NCBI GenBank assembly: GCA_031552145.1
Contig: JAVBMV010000003.1
Span: 62,001 to 126,000, forward strand
Direction: 5' to 3'
DNA length: 64,000 bases
From: JAVBMV01 sp031552145
GTDB taxonomy: Bacteria; Myxococcota; Myxococcia; Myxococcales; UBA5297
Below, one piece after another: positions 9,569 through 18,566 of the stretch. Below the pieces are notes generated by a model. The model saw only the letters and a list, made by a program, of their open reading frames with translations. It was not told the DNA's origin and made no database searches. Position 1 is the first letter of the stretch; each line of letters starts with the position of its first letter. The position numbers were made by a program, and so were the translations under genes.

Positions 9569-9757
9569 ATGAGCCGCATGAAGCGCTTCTTTACATTTGC
9601 CTTCGCCTGCATGGCGCTCTCGTTGACGGCGCTCGCTTGCGGCGTGAAAGGTCCTCCGCGCCCGCCTAGGCCGGAGCCCGCGCCCACCGCCGCGCGCGGC
9701 GAGCGCACGCTTCTCGACGCCGAAGCTCCGACGACAACGCCACCGACGGCGCCATGA
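9569..9757 (+). CDS. Small LptM-like lipoprotein
   Basis: A 62-residue lipoprotein: a signal peptide with hydrophobic core FTFAFACMALSLTAL, then lipobox LTALAC and a mature N-terminus CGVKGPPRPPRP. The C-G-x-K-G-P motif is the mark of LptM (YifL), which helps the LPS translocon LptD/E mature. The rest is Pro/Thr-rich and unstructured. The start could be TTG 9563, ATG 9569 or ATG 9578, and no clear ribosome site decides. Its stop overlaps the next ATG (ATGA at 9754-9757), so it is coupled to the NFACT gene. Confidence 0.7.
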   Translation: MSRMKRFFTFAFACMALSLTALACGVKGPPRPPRPEPAPTAARGERTLLDAEAPTTTPPTAP

Positions 9758-11202
9758 GCCTGAGCGCTGCCGAGCTCTCGCGAGTGCTTCGCTCGCTCGA
9801 CGCGCTGGGGCTGGTAGACTCCTTCCTGCAGAAGCTCTCTCTCGCGGAGCCCCGCAGCGCGCTCCTCGAGCTGCGCAGGCCCGGGCGTTCTTTCCGCCTT
9901 CTCCTCTGCGCCGAGAGCGGACGCACGCGGCTCCACCTGGTGAGCGCGCGCACTGCCGCCCCCGCGGTGCCCTTCCCCTTCCAGGGGCAGCTGCGCGCGG
10001 AGCTGCTGGGACGGCGACTCGAAGCACTGGAGCGCCTCGGAGAGGATCGCGTGCTCTCGTTCCGCTTCGGCGCCCCGGGCGCTCCAGCGCGCCAACTCGT
10101 CGCGGAGCTGACGGGGCGCCACGGGAACCTCTTCTTGCTCGACGAGAATGGGCTGATCCTCGGGAGCGCGCTCCCCAATCTCTCGAAGCAGCGCGCCAAC
10201 GGCGCGGGCGCCCGATATCAGCCGCCCGACCGGACAAAGCTGGGTCCCGCGGCCGACGGAGAGGAGCGCTTCGCTGGCGTGGAGGGCGAGGCGCTCTCGC
10301 ATGAGTTCGAGGCGCTCTACTCCGAGACCGACGGCGCCGAGCGGCGGCAGGCGGCGCTGCGCGAGCAGGCGCGCCCCCTGAGGGCGGCGAGGCAGCGCAC
10401 CCTGCGCACGCTGGAGCGCGTGCGGGGTGATCTCGAGCGCGCGGGCGCGGCGGAGAGAGAGCGCCAGATGGGCGAGCTGCTCCGCGCCAATCTTCACCAA
10501 CTGGCGCGGGGCGCCCAGCGCGTCACTCTGACCGATTATCGCGAGGATGGCGCCCACCTCGTCGAGGTGGAGCTCGACCCGGCGCTCAGCCCCAAAGCGC
10601 AGGTGGAGCGCCACTTCCATCGTTATCGGCGCCTCTCCCACGCCAAGGTGCGCGCGGCCGCGCGGCTCGCCGAGCTCAACGAGGAGCTCGCGAAGTTAGA
10701 GGGTGCGCTCACCAAGCTGGAGGCGGAAGGGCCGGCCAGCTCAATCGAGGGGAGCGCGGAGAGGCGCGCGCCGGCGCAGCCCCCGCGCGCTCTGTCCCGC
10801 GGCGCGGCGCGGCGCCTCCCCTACCGCGAATACCTCTCCTCTTCGGGGGAGCGCATTCTGGTCGGGAAGAGCGCGCGTGAGAATGATGCGCTCACCTTCA
10901 AAATAGCAAAGGGAAATGACCTCTGGCTCCACGCGCGAGGAGTCGAGGGCGCTCACGTGCTGATCCCCCTGGAGCGAGGAACGGAGCCAAAGGGAGAGAC
11001 GCTGCGAGAGGCGGCGCTCCTCGCGGCGGCCAGCTCCCGCGGCGCATCGCAAGGCCTGGTGGAGGTAGCCGTGACGCGGGCCCGCTACGTGCGCCGCGCG
11101 CGTTCGGGCGCGCCGGGCAGCGTCACCTACTCCCAGGAGCGAACCCTCGCCGTGAGAGAAGATCCCGAGCGCCTGCGGGCGCTGAAGGCGCGCATGAAGT
11201 AG
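9754..11202 (+). CDS. NFACT-family protein (RqcH/Rqc2-like)
   Basis: A 482-residue protein with an NFACT-N domain (about 5-200, with NLFLLDENG), a helical middle and a C-terminal NFACT-R domain (about 360-480) bearing GKSARENDALTF and the NDLWLHARGVEGAHV motif. RqcH binds peptidyl-tRNA on split 50S subunits and adds alanine tails that mark stalled peptides for destruction. The Asp-Arg pair needed for tailing in Bacillus RqcH appears to be kept (D98-R99, in GEDRV). At 482 residues it is shorter than the roughly 570 of the Firmicutes protein, mainly in the coiled-coil middle. It is translationally coupled to the preceding lipoprotein and converges on the histidine kinase, 12 bases away. Confidence 0.85.
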   Translation: MSLSAAELSRVLRSLDALGLVDSFLQKLSLAEPRSALLELRRPGRSFRLLLCAESGRTRLHLVSARTAAPAVPFPFQGQLRAELLGRRLEALERLGEDRVLSFRFGAPGAPARQLVAELTGRHGNLFLLDENGLILGSALPNLSKQRANGAGARYQPPDRTKLGPAADGEERFAGVEGEALSHEFEALYSETDGAERRQAALREQARPLRAARQRTLRTLERVRGDLERAGAAERERQMGELLRANLHQLARGAQRVTLTDYREDGAHLVEVELDPALSPKAQVERHFHRYRRLSHAKVRAAARLAELNEELAKLEGALTKLEAEGPASSIEGSAERRAPAQPPRALSRGAARRLPYREYLSSSGERILVGKSARENDALTFKIAKGNDLWLHARGVEGAHVLIPLERGTEPKGETLREAALLAAASSRGASQGLVEVAVTRARYVRRARSGAPGSVTYSQERTLAVREDPERLRALKARMK

Positions 11203-11214
11203 CGCCGATGGCCA

Positions 11215-12705
11215 CTAAAAACGCAGCTCGGAGGAGCGCGCGCCGCGCCCGAACTCGCCCGGCTGGGCGGGCTCCAGCGGGAAGGAGCAGGAGAAGCGGG
11301 CCCCCTTCCCTACCTCGCTCTCGAGCTTGACTCGCCCGCCATGCGCCTCGACGAAGTTCTTGACGATGGCAAGCCCAAGCCCGGTGCCGCCATACTCGCG
11401 CGTCGAGCTTTGATCGACCTGGTAGAAGGTCTCGAAGACGCGGCCGTGCTGCTCCGCGGGGATCCCAATGCCAGTATCCGTAACCGCGAGCAGGAAGCCC
11501 TTGGTCCCCGCGGGGAGCATTCCCTCGGGCACCTGACTCGAGACCTCGATGTGCACCTTGCCGCCGCTCGGCGTGAACTTGACCGCGTTCGCGAGCAAGT
11601 TGATCAGCACCTGGCGAACCTTGTCCTTGTCGATGACGGGCTTGCCCAGCTCGGCCTGGAAGGAGCAATCGACCAGAACCCCCTTGCGCTGAGCGAGCGG
11701 CTGAATGGTGGTAAAGCTCTGGCGCACCACCTCCGCCAGATCGGTGGGCGCCGGCATCAGGTGGACCCTGCCCGCTTCGATCTTGGTCACGTCGAGGATA
11801 GAGCCGATGAGCGAGAGCAGGCTCTCGCCCTTCTCGAGGATGGTGCGGACATACTCATCCTGCTCCGCGTTGAGCGCCCCCGCCAACCCTTCGGAGAGCA
11901 TCTCGGAGTAACCGATGATGGAGGTGAGGGGCGTGCGCAGCTCATGCGAGACGGTGGCGAGGAAGTTGGACTTCAAATGATCCAACTCCTTCAAGCGGGT
12001 GTTGGACTCGAGGAGCTCCCTGTTCTTCGCTTCCATATCCCGGAAGGACTCGCGGGTGGCCTCCATGTGGAGCTGACTGGTCAGGTAGACCTTCTCGCCA
12101 GCGAAGACCAGCGAGTCGACGATGCTGCCGAAGTGCGTCATCAGCTGGGCGAAGGCCTTCTCGGGTACCCGCCGCAACCCCTTTAGGAGCGCGCGGGCCT
12201 GCTCCTTGCTAAAGCCGGGTACGTCGAGCGCGGCGATGGCCGGCACGAGATCGTTCACCCCTTCGGCGACGCAGGGGCCAAAGACCACCCGCCCGAGGAG
12301 ATCACCCTCGTGCCGGATGGGCATGACCATGTAGTGGCAGCCGGAAAAGCACGGAATGAGCACCGCGCCCGAAGGCCCCGCCGTAAGTTGGCGCGCCCCA
12401 CCCTGAGCGTCGATGGGTCCATCCTTCACGCGCGCGACGGTCCGACGGCACTGCATCTCGCACTTGCCACAGCCGAAGAGATAAGAGCAGTAGTCGCTGC
12501 CGGGGCCGCGAATGTCGACGAGCTTGGGCCCGCCCTCTTCGTAGACCTTCATCCCGATGTGATAGATGTCGACGAACCCTTTGCAGAGATCGCTGAATGA
12601 AGGGATGTCGAGCAGCGCGGAGAGCGTCAGCTTGCGCTGGAGCGCAGAGGTGGGCGTCTTCGTTGGGAGGATCGGCTGGTCGCGCAAGAGGACAAGCTCA
12701 TCCAT
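11215..12705 (-). CDS. Soluble histidine kinase with PocR-type Cys-rich sensor domain
   Basis: A 496-residue hybrid without membrane helices. Residues 35-200 form a PocR-like ligand domain with Cys at 73, 79, 82, 86, 119 and 123, enough to bind a metal or Fe-S cluster. A coiled coil (about 210-245) leads to a HisKA domain with phospho-acceptor His254 (SHELRTPL). The HATPase domain has N box Asn373, G1 DTGIGIP (410-416) and G2 GTGLGL (about 440-445). There is no receiver domain, and no response regulator is adjacent. ATG 12705 lies inside the 3' end of the MglA-like gene (8-base overlap), with GAGGG well placed, so the two are translated together. Redox or metal sensing is a reasonable guess from the Cys set. 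Confidence 0.92.
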   Translation of the reverse strand: MDELVLLRDQPILPTKTPTSALQRKLTLSALLDIPSFSDLCKGFVDIYHIGMKVYEEGGPKLVDIRGPGSDYCSYLFGCGKCEMQCRRTVARVKDGPIDAQGGARQLTAGPSGAVLIPCFSGCHYMVMPIRHEGDLLGRVVFGPCVAEGVNDLVPAIAALDVPGFSKEQARALLKGLRRVPEKAFAQLMTHFGSIVDSLVFAGEKVYLTSQLHMEATRESFRDMEAKNRELLESNTRLKELDHLKSNFLATVSHELRTPLTSIIGYSEMLSEGLAGALNAEQDEYVRTILEKGESLLSLIGSILDVTKIEAGRVHLMPAPTDLAEVVRQSFTTIQPLAQRKGVLVDCSFQAELGKPVIDKDKVRQVLINLLANAVKFTPSGGKVHIEVSSQVPEGMLPAGTKGFLLAVTDTGIGIPAEQHGRVFETFYQVDQSSTREYGGTGLGLAIVKNFVEAHGGRVKLESEVGKGARFSCSFPLEPAQPGEFGRGARSSELRF

Positions 12706-13399
12706 GGCCGGCCCTCGGGAACTGCTTCTCGAGCGGCGTGCCGCTCAAATCGAGGCTGCCAAAGATTTCGGAGAGGAACTCCCGCTCGGAGAGCTGAAAC
12801 TTCGACGAGAGCCCCAGGCGTCCATCCAGCCTTCGGTAGGTAGCCTGCAGGAGCCCATGCAGCGTCTCGAGAACGCCTTGGGACCGGATCGCGACGGCGC
12901 CATAGACGGGCTCTCGCCCCCTCGTGCGCGCATCCTCGATCTCCTCGGGCGAGCGCGCGCCCGGCAGGTCTAGCTTATTGAACTGGATCACCACCGGCAC
13001 GTCGTCTGGCTCGACGCCATTCTCGCGCAGGTTTTCGAGCATGTTCTTCCAGTAGACGTTGTTCTCGTTGGTCGCGTTTTTGCGCCCGTCGGCGACGAAG
13101 ACGATGCCATCGACGCCTTGCAGGACGACGCGCCGGGTCGCGTTGTGGATGGGCTGACCCGGGACCGTGTAGAGCTTCACCTTTACCTTCAGGCCGCTGC
13201 GCGCCTGAAAAAAGACGGGCATCACGTCAAAAAAGAGAGTGCGATCGTCCGCGGTGTCGACGGTGAGGAGGCGCCCGCAGGCCGTGGGCGCGGTCCGGGC
13301 GTGGATGGCCTGCAAGTTCGTCGTCTTTCCCGAGAGACCCGGGCCGTAATAAACGAGCTTGATGGTCAGCTCTCTGCTCGCATGATTGAACTGGACCAT
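12698..13399 (-). CDS. MglA-like small Ras-family GTPase
   Basis: A 233-residue GTPase of the MglA type. The P-loop is GPGLSGKTT (19-27). The segment DDRTLFFDVMP corresponds to the MglA-specific TDRTLFFD motif. The switch II region reads YTVPGQ in place of the Ras DTAGQ, as in all MglA. The base-specificity motif is NKLD (141-144). MglA sets the polarity of motility in Myxococcus by cycling between GTP and GDP forms with the GAP MglB. About 38 residues extend past the normal MglA end (195 in M. xanthus). GTG 13420 is also in frame, but I chose ATG 13399 because MVQFNHASRELTIKLVYYG then aligns with the start of MglA. No MglB gene is adjacent. The partner downstream is the histidine kinase. Confidence 0.9.
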   Translation of the reverse strand: MVQFNHASRELTIKLVYYGPGLSGKTTNLQAIHARTAPTACGRLLTVDTADDRTLFFDVMPVFFQARSGLKVKVKLYTVPGQPIHNATRRVVLQGVDGIVFVADGRKNATNENNVYWKNMLENLRENGVEPDDVPVVIQFNKLDLPGARSPEEIEDARTRGREPVYGAVAIRSQGVLETLHGLLQATYRRLDGRLGLSSKFQLSEREFLSEIFGSLDLSGTPLEKQFPRAGHG

Positions 13400-13697
13400 G
13401 GCACCATTTCCATCCGGCACAATACCGGAATAGCTCTGAGAGAGACTACGCCGAATCGTTCGAAGTCCGCAATTCTCTCACCTCGTCGCACCGCCCTCCC
13501 GGGTCTTACGGACGGGGGCCTCCGCGCGAGTGTCGCGCCTCTCCCCGAGACATCTGGGACTGTGCGTTGGGCGGAACGCACATCCGGGCGCACGCATCCA
13601 TGGCAACCCCTCGCGCCGCTCGCGGAGGCCTTGCTCCGTGCGAGCGAGCACCTCACGTTCGCTGTCGAGCACTGGAACGCTCACACGGAGGGGGGGC
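13400..13697. other. Divergent intergenic region between MglA-like and polysaccharide genes
   Basis: About 300 bases separate two divergent transcription units. No convincing gene, repeat or sigma-70 promoter with both boxes was found. It must hold the promoters for both the GTPase/kinase pair and the polysaccharide cluster. A GGAGGGGGGG tract at its right end is the ribosome site for the dehydrogenase start at 13698. Confidence 0.5.
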
Positions 13698-15008
13698 ATG
13701 CACACTGACGCTGCGGAGCGGATCGGAGTGGTTGGGCTCGGATACGTCGGTCTGCCGCTCGCCCTCTGTTTCGTGGAGCGGGGGGGAGAGGTATTCGGTG
13801 TCGATCTGGATAAGCGCAAGGCGACGGCGCTCGCGGCGGGGAACAGCTATCTGCGCCATCTCCCCTCATCACGCATCGCCGCCGCCATGGCGACGGGGAG
13901 GCTGCACGCCACCGATGACTTCTCGAGCCTCTCGAGCTGCAGCGCCATCATCATCTGTGTGCCCACCCCGTTGACCGCCGCGCGCGAGCCCGACCTCTCC
14001 TTCATCGAGAAGGCATGCCGCGCGATCGCGCCGCATATGCGCGCGGGCCAGATGCTCTCGCTCGAGTCAACCACCTACCCCGGCACCACGCGCGATGTCA
14101 TGCGGCCGATCCTCGAACGGGGCTCGGGCCTGACGGCAGGCAAGGATTTCGCTCTGGTCTTCAGCCCCGAGCGCGAGGACCCGGGAAACGCGCGCTACTC
14201 GACCGCCAATATCCCCAAAGTGGTGGGAGGTTTTACCACCAACTGTCTCGAACGGGGCATCGCGGTCTACCGCTGCGCCGTGGATCGGGTGGTGCCGGTC
14301 TCGAGCCTCGAAGCGGCCGAGATGACCAAGCTCTTGGAGAATATTTTCCGTTCGGTCAACATCGCGCTGGTGAACGAGCTGAAGGTGCTCTGCCACCGCT
14401 TCACCGACGCCGCCATGCCGGTGGATATCAACGAGGTGATCGAGGCCGCCTCGACCAAGCCTTTCGGCTACACGCCCTTCTATCCAGGGCCAGGTCTAGG
14501 TGGGCACTGTATTCCCATCGACCCCTTCTATCTGACCTGGAAGGCGCGCGAGGTGGACACCACCACCCGTTTCATCGAGCTCGCCGGCGAGATCAACACC
14601 AACATGCCCTACTACGTCGTGGATCGGCTGATGCGGGCGCTCTCCGACCGGCATCGCCCGATGCGCGGCGCACGGGTGCTGGTGGTGGGGGCCGCCTATA
14701 AAGCCGACGTCGACGACATGCGCGAGAGCCCCTCGCTCAAGCTGATGAAGCTCTTGATGGAGCGAGGCGCCCTCGTCACCTACCACGACCCCCATGTCAC
14801 GGCGCTCACACCGGAGCATGGCGGGCTGGAGCTCGCGAGCGTCGAGCTCTCCGCCGCCGAGCTCGCGGCGCAGGACGCGGTGCTGGTCGCCACGGCCCAC
14901 ACGAGCGTCGACTACGAGCTGATCGCCCAGCACGCACCGCTCGTCATCGACACGCGCAACGTGATGCGGCGCACCCGGATCGCGAAGGAGCGGCTCATCT
15001 CTGCCTGA
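13698..15008 (+). CDS. Nucleotide-sugar dehydrogenase (UDP-HexNAc / UDP-glucose 6-dehydrogenase family)
   Basis: A 436-residue enzyme that oxidises the C6 alcohol of a UDP-sugar to a uronic acid with two NAD+. The N-terminal Rossmann motif is GVVGLGYVGLP. The middle has LESTTYPGTT and FSPERxDPGN, which I associate with the UDP-N-acetyl-hexosamine branch (WbpA/TviB/WecC) more than with plain UDP-glucose dehydrogenase. The catalytic Cys271 is in PGLGGHCIPIDP, and the C-terminal NAD-like domain has GAAYKADVDDMRESPS. The start at 13698 was chosen because the Rossmann motif follows at once and GGAGGGGGGG precedes. The frame is open upstream but without similarity. First gene of a five-gene cluster: it makes the uronic acid precursor for the next gene's synthase. 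Confidence 0.92.
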   Translation: MHTDAAERIGVVGLGYVGLPLALCFVERGGEVFGVDLDKRKATALAAGNSYLRHLPSSRIAAAMATGRLHATDDFSSLSSCSAIIICVPTPLTAAREPDLSFIEKACRAIAPHMRAGQMLSLESTTYPGTTRDVMRPILERGSGLTAGKDFALVFSPEREDPGNARYSTANIPKVVGGFTTNCLERGIAVYRCAVDRVVPVSSLEAAEMTKLLENIFRSVNIALVNELKVLCHRFTDAAMPVDINEVIEAASTKPFGYTPFYPGPGLGGHCIPIDPFYLTWKAREVDTTTRFIELAGEINTNMPYYVVDRLMRALSDRHRPMRGARVLVVGAAYKADVDDMRESPSLKLMKLLMERGALVTYHDPHVTALTPEHGGLELASVELSAAELAAQDAVLVATAHTSVDYELIAQHAPLVIDTRNVMRRTRIAKERLISA

Positions 15009-15035
15009 GAGAGACCGCTCTCGACGAGGCACGCG

Positions 15036-16259
15036 ATGGAGCTCTTTCCGATACAGCTGCTCATCCTGGTCGTCATCATGAATCGGTATGTGCTCGGGGC
15101 GGTGCTCCGCAGGCTGAAGGGGCGCCGCTTCGATCCGGTCGACCTCGCGCATGAGCCCACCGTCGCCTTCATCATGCCGCTCTTCAACGAGGGTCGGGGC
15201 GTCGCGGCGACGATCGAAACGCTCGTCGCTCAGGACTATCCCGCACAGAAGCTCGAGGTCGTCGTGGTGGATGACGCCTCTACCGACGACAGCTACCGCT
15301 GGGCGCTGGAGGCCGCGAAGGGGCACCCCAACGTGCGCGTGCTCCGGCTGCCCAAAAATTCTGGAAAGCGCGTGGCGCTGGTGGAGGCGGTGCGCTCCAC
15401 CGCCGCGGAGATCGTCATCTCGGTCGACTCCGATGTCCTCGTCGACAAGGGCTCGGTCCGCGAGTTGGTCAGCCGTTTCACGCGCCCCGAGATCGCGGCG
15501 ATAGGCGGCCGCACCTACCTCTACAACCGCCAGGAGAGCTGGCTCACGCGCATGATCGAAGTGAAGTTCTTCTTCGCCCAGGAGCACCTGAAAGATCTCG
15601 AGCGCACCAACGAGACGGTGATGTGCCTCTCGGGCTGCCTGACGGCCTACCGGCGCGAGGTGCTCCTCGAACTCGAGGAGCGCCTGCGCTCGCGCGAAGT
15701 CGCGGGGGTGCCCATCCGATATGGAGAGGACCGCTACCTGACGCAGCTCATCGTGCGGCGCGGTTACAGGACGCGCTTCACGACGGCCGCTTTCTGCTTC
15801 ACGGAGGCGCCCGCTTCGCTCGCGCCCTATTTCTCGCAGCAGCTCCGCTGGCGCCGCTCCAACCTGATCGACTTCTTCTGCGGCCTTCGCCACGTCTGGC
15901 GGCTCCCTCCACCGGTGGCGATCCACTACGTCTCGCAGTTCGCGCTGATGCTCGCCTACCCTCTCATCATCCTCAACAACCTGGTCAGCGGCTCCTTCTA
16001 CGAAGTGATGGTCTTCCACATCGCCTTCATCGCGGCGCTGGGACTCATCTATCGCTTCGAGACGAGGCGCCTCCCCGAAAAGCTGAAGGTCCCCGCATTT
16101 GCGTTCCTTCCGATGGCCTTCCTGATGCCTATCTCCTACACGCTCTACACGCCTCTGGCACTCTTCACACTCGACTCCGGCAGCTGGGAGACGCGCGGCC
16201 ACCAGGCGGCCACATCCGAACGGGAGCCGGCGGCTCCCGAAGGCATGCAGCCGGTCTGA
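15036..16259 (+). CDS. Processive family 2 glycosyltransferase (hyaluronan/NodC-synthase-like)
   Basis: A 407-residue inner-membrane synthase. One helix at about 4-24, a cytoplasmic GT-A domain (about 40-280), then three or four helices (about 293-320, 322-340, 352-380). Residues expected of processive beta-glycan synthases are all there: Asp80 (VVDDAS), DSD 131-133, the catalytic base Asp232 (GED), QQLRW 268-272 and a C-terminal SWETRG that matches the WGTR loop of hyaluronan and chitin synthases. It should polymerise a UDP-sugar and push the chain through its own membrane channel. No PilZ domain, so no built-in c-di-GMP control. It follows the dehydrogenase by 27 bases with GAGG upstream of ATG 15036. 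Confidence 0.93.
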   Translation: MELFPIQLLILVVIMNRYVLGAVLRRLKGRRFDPVDLAHEPTVAFIMPLFNEGRGVAATIETLVAQDYPAQKLEVVVVDDASTDDSYRWALEAAKGHPNVRVLRLPKNSGKRVALVEAVRSTAAEIVISVDSDVLVDKGSVRELVSRFTRPEIAAIGGRTYLYNRQESWLTRMIEVKFFFAQEHLKDLERTNETVMCLSGCLTAYRREVLLELEERLRSREVAGVPIRYGEDRYLTQLIVRRGYRTRFTTAAFCFTEAPASLAPYFSQQLRWRRSNLIDFFCGLRHVWRLPPPVAIHYVSQFALMLAYPLIILNNLVSGSFYEVMVFHIAFIAALGLIYRFETRRLPEKLKVPAFAFLPMAFLMPISYTLYTPLALFTLDSGSWETRGHQAATSEREPAAPEGMQPV

Positions 16260-16286
16260 TCGCGCAACGCACGTCGCGGAGCATGG

Positions 16287-17390
16287 ATGAACGAGAGACT
16301 CGTCAATCGGGGGAACGCGATCGCGGTGACGGCCTACAAGGTCCTGGGCTTTGCCGTGCTCACGGTGATCCTGCTGGGGCTGCTCTCCTACCTGGCCCTC
16401 CAGGGGTTCTTCGTCTTCAACCACGCCTGGCTGGCCCCAACGGTGCTCTCCCCCACGGACGAGCGGATCCTGGGGCTCAACACGCGCCTCGCGGAGTTGG
16501 CCGCCTCGCGCGAGCGCGTCGACATGGAGCGGCGCGAGATGATGGTGAAGCTCGACGACTCGGTCCGGCGGGCCGAGGCGGAGCGCCTCTTCCAAGATCG
16601 CTACCGGAGCGCGCTGCGAGGCGACATACAGCTGCGGGCCAACGAGCTGTCGCAGCTGGGCAGGTTGATGCGCGAATATGACGCCACTCGACCCGAGATC
16701 GGGGAGTCGAACAAGGCCTTCGCCTCGATGTCCCGCGCCAGGGCCGAAGAGCTGAAGACCGCCAGCCTCCTCACCCAAGAGGCCTGGCTCACCACCAATC
16801 ATCAGCTCGCGCAGATGGCGACCAACCGCCTCGAGCTGGAGTCGCAGGGTGTCTCGCTCCTCGCGAAGCTCTCGGAGACGAAGCGAGAGCTGGGCTCGCT
16901 CTCCTCGGCGATGCGGCTCGCCTCCAACGGGAGCGCCACGGGCTCCGAGCTGAGCACGCCCACGCTCTTGATGCACCAGCACTTCACCGACTCGCAGCTC
17001 GAGCTCACGATGGGCGTGGCGAGCCAGCAGCTCTTGCGCGACAGCATCGCCGCGATGGACGGCGTCCTGGCGACCTACGACTCGCTGCTCGCCGCGATCC
17101 GCAACTCGCCCTATTTGAAGGCGTTGGAGGGGAACGTCACCGTCGCCTTCGTTCCCTATGACAACGCCTCGCGGGCGCGCCCCTCCACCAAGCTCTATGG
17201 CTGCCTCCTGGGTTTCGTCCTCTGCCGCGAGGTGGGCGTGATCCGCGGCGTCTACCAGGGCGAGATCCAGCAGCAACACCCCGTGCGCCACGAGACGCTC
17301 CGCGGCGAGATGGTCGAGATCGAGCTGAGCAACCCGGAGTGGGTCCAGAAGGACCTGCTCCACATGAACCGACCGCCGCTGCTCTTCTGA
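16287..17390 (+). CDS. HlyD-like membrane adaptor with long coiled coil (polysaccharide export)
   Basis: A 367-residue protein with one N-terminal membrane helix (about 16-44), a long helical coiled-coil region (about 55-265) rich in Leu, Glu and Arg, and a compact beta domain at the C-terminus (about 276-350: NVTVAFVPYDNAS...LYGCLLGFVLCREVGVI...HPVRHETLRGEMVEIEL). That pattern (PYDNAS, then G-x-V and the final RGEMVEIEL) is like the half-barrel of periplasmic adaptor proteins such as HlyD and Alg44. It lacks an obvious split lipoyl motif, so the family match is by architecture. Placed between the synthase and a TolC-like gene, it probably bridges inner and outer membranes for polymer export. 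Cys306 and Cys313 could form a disulphide. Confidence 0.7.
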   Translation: MNERLVNRGNAIAVTAYKVLGFAVLTVILLGLLSYLALQGFFVFNHAWLAPTVLSPTDERILGLNTRLAELAASRERVDMERREMMVKLDDSVRRAEAERLFQDRYRSALRGDIQLRANELSQLGRLMREYDATRPEIGESNKAFASMSRARAEELKTASLLTQEAWLTTNHQLAQMATNRLELESQGVSLLAKLSETKRELGSLSSAMRLASNGSATGSELSTPTLLMHQHFTDSQLELTMGVASQQLLRDSIAAMDGVLATYDSLLAAIRNSPYLKALEGNVTVAFVPYDNASRARPSTKLYGCLLGFVLCREVGVIRGVYQGEIQQQHPVRHETLRGEMVEIELSNPEWVQKDLLHMNRPPLLF

Positions 17391-17414
17391 GCGGTCGGCT
17401 AGGGGGAAAGAGGC

Positions 17415-18566
17415 ATGGGTCGAGGCAGAGCGGGCCAAAGAGGCGCGCGCGCGCCAAGGGGGTTGCACTTCGCGGCGAGCGCGTGGCTGCTGCTCGCCGC
17501 GCTGCCTGGAAGCGTCGACGCGGCGGAGCGCGCGCTCGGCGACGCCACCTGCGAGCAGCTCGAAGCGGCGGCCTCGGCCGACAGCGCGCTCCTGATGTCG
17601 CCTACCCTCTTCGGCTCGGTGGGCGCATTCAATGTCGTCGAAGGCAGCGACCTGAATGGCCCCGTCCGCTCGCTCACGCCCAGGATCGCCGCGGGGCTCT
17701 CCTACAGCTTCGGCAACCTCTTCGAGGGGATCTTCGAGCGACGCCGCGCGCAGGCGCTCTGCGCGCGCTTTAGGGCAGAACAGGGCCTCCTGGCCGCGCT
17801 GGAGGCGGGCAACGGCGCGGGCGCGCGGTCGGCGCTGGCGGCGCGCGCCGCGGTGCTGGCGAAGGCCATTCCAGAGGGAGAGCGGCTGCTCAACGCGCTG
17901 CAGCGCGACGTCTCGGAGGCGCGCGCGACGCTCGAGGAGCTGAGCTTGGCGAAGATGCGCCTCGACAGCCTGCGCGAGGAGGAAGGCAAGGCGCGCCTCG
18001 AGCTGGCGCAGCAGGAGCAGCTGCCCAGCCAGACGCGTGGGGAGCTGACCCAAATGCTCGCGGACTATCGCGCGGCGGACGCCTCCGTCGCCTCGCGCGA
18101 GGGGAGCATCCGGCTGACCCGTTCGTGGGACGTCCAAGTAAGGGGAGGCTACGAGAACATCATAGGCATCACCCAGCAGCAACCTTTCTTTGGGCAGGTC
18201 ACGCTCTCCTACAACTTGGGCAACCTCTTCCAGTATTCGGCCAACGCGCGCGCCAGGGAGGCGCGCACGGCGGCGCTCGAGGAGGACCTGGGGGGCGCGG
18301 GGCACCGCTTCACCGCGGCGATCGCGCGACTCGGCTCCACGATGAGCGCGGAGCGCGAGCGTCTGAGCCAAGTCGAGACGCTCCTGGCGGAGCTCGACGG
18401 GCAGCTTGGCCAGGTGGGGACGCTCCAGACCTCGTTGGTCCGCCGTTACCAGAGCTACCTCTGGTTCGAGGCGACCCGGCTGCGGGCGGAACGCGCTTGG
18501 CTCGCGGCCCACCTCGAAGAGTTGGAGCTCTTCCTCTCCAAGCCCGCGGAGGGGCCCACGCGATGA
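17415..18566 (+). CDS. TolC-like outer-membrane protein (polysaccharide export)
   Basis: A 383-residue secreted protein with a signal peptide (about 1-36, core ASAWLLLAALPG, ending VDAA). Two long helical hairpins (about 110-215 and 260-375) alternate with short beta segments: LTPRIAAGLSYSFGNLFEG and FFGQVTLSYNLGNLFQY. This two-fold repeat (helical hairpin plus a beta pair ending SYxxGNLF) is how TolC-type outer-membrane channels are built. It is shorter than TolC (about 430 mature residues), so the barrel may be reduced. The next gene starts within its stop codon. Together with the HlyD-like gene it could form a conduit for the polymer. Similarity to TolC is judged by pattern only. Confidence 0.7.
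   Translation: MGRGRAGQRGARAPRGLHFAASAWLLLAALPGSVDAAERALGDATCEQLEAAASADSALLMSPTLFGSVGAFNVVEGSDLNGPVRSLTPRIAAGLSYSFGNLFEGIFERRRAQALCARFRAEQGLLAALEAGNGAGARSALAARAAVLAKAIPEGERLLNALQRDVSEARATLEELSLAKMRLDSLREEEGKARLELAQQEQLPSQTRGELTQMLADYRAADASVASREGSIRLTRSWDVQVRGGYENIIGITQQQPFFGQVTLSYNLGNLFQYSANARAREARTAALEEDLGGAGHRFTAAIARLGSTMSAERERLSQVETLLAELDGQLGQVGTLQTSLVRRYQSYLWFEATRLRAERAWLAAHLEELELFLSKPAEGPTR

Noticed and set aside
13118..13708. A plus-strand frame upstream of the dehydrogenase that ends past its start
   Set aside because: It runs antisense through the MglA-like gene and shows no similarity. The dehydrogenase start at 13698 has its own ribosome site.
14496..18512. A 1338-residue open frame on the minus strand, antisense to the polysaccharide cluster
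   Set aside because: It is very rich in Arg, Leu, Glu and His, shows no domain and lies opposite five genes with clear families. In GC-rich coding DNA such antisense frames are expected.
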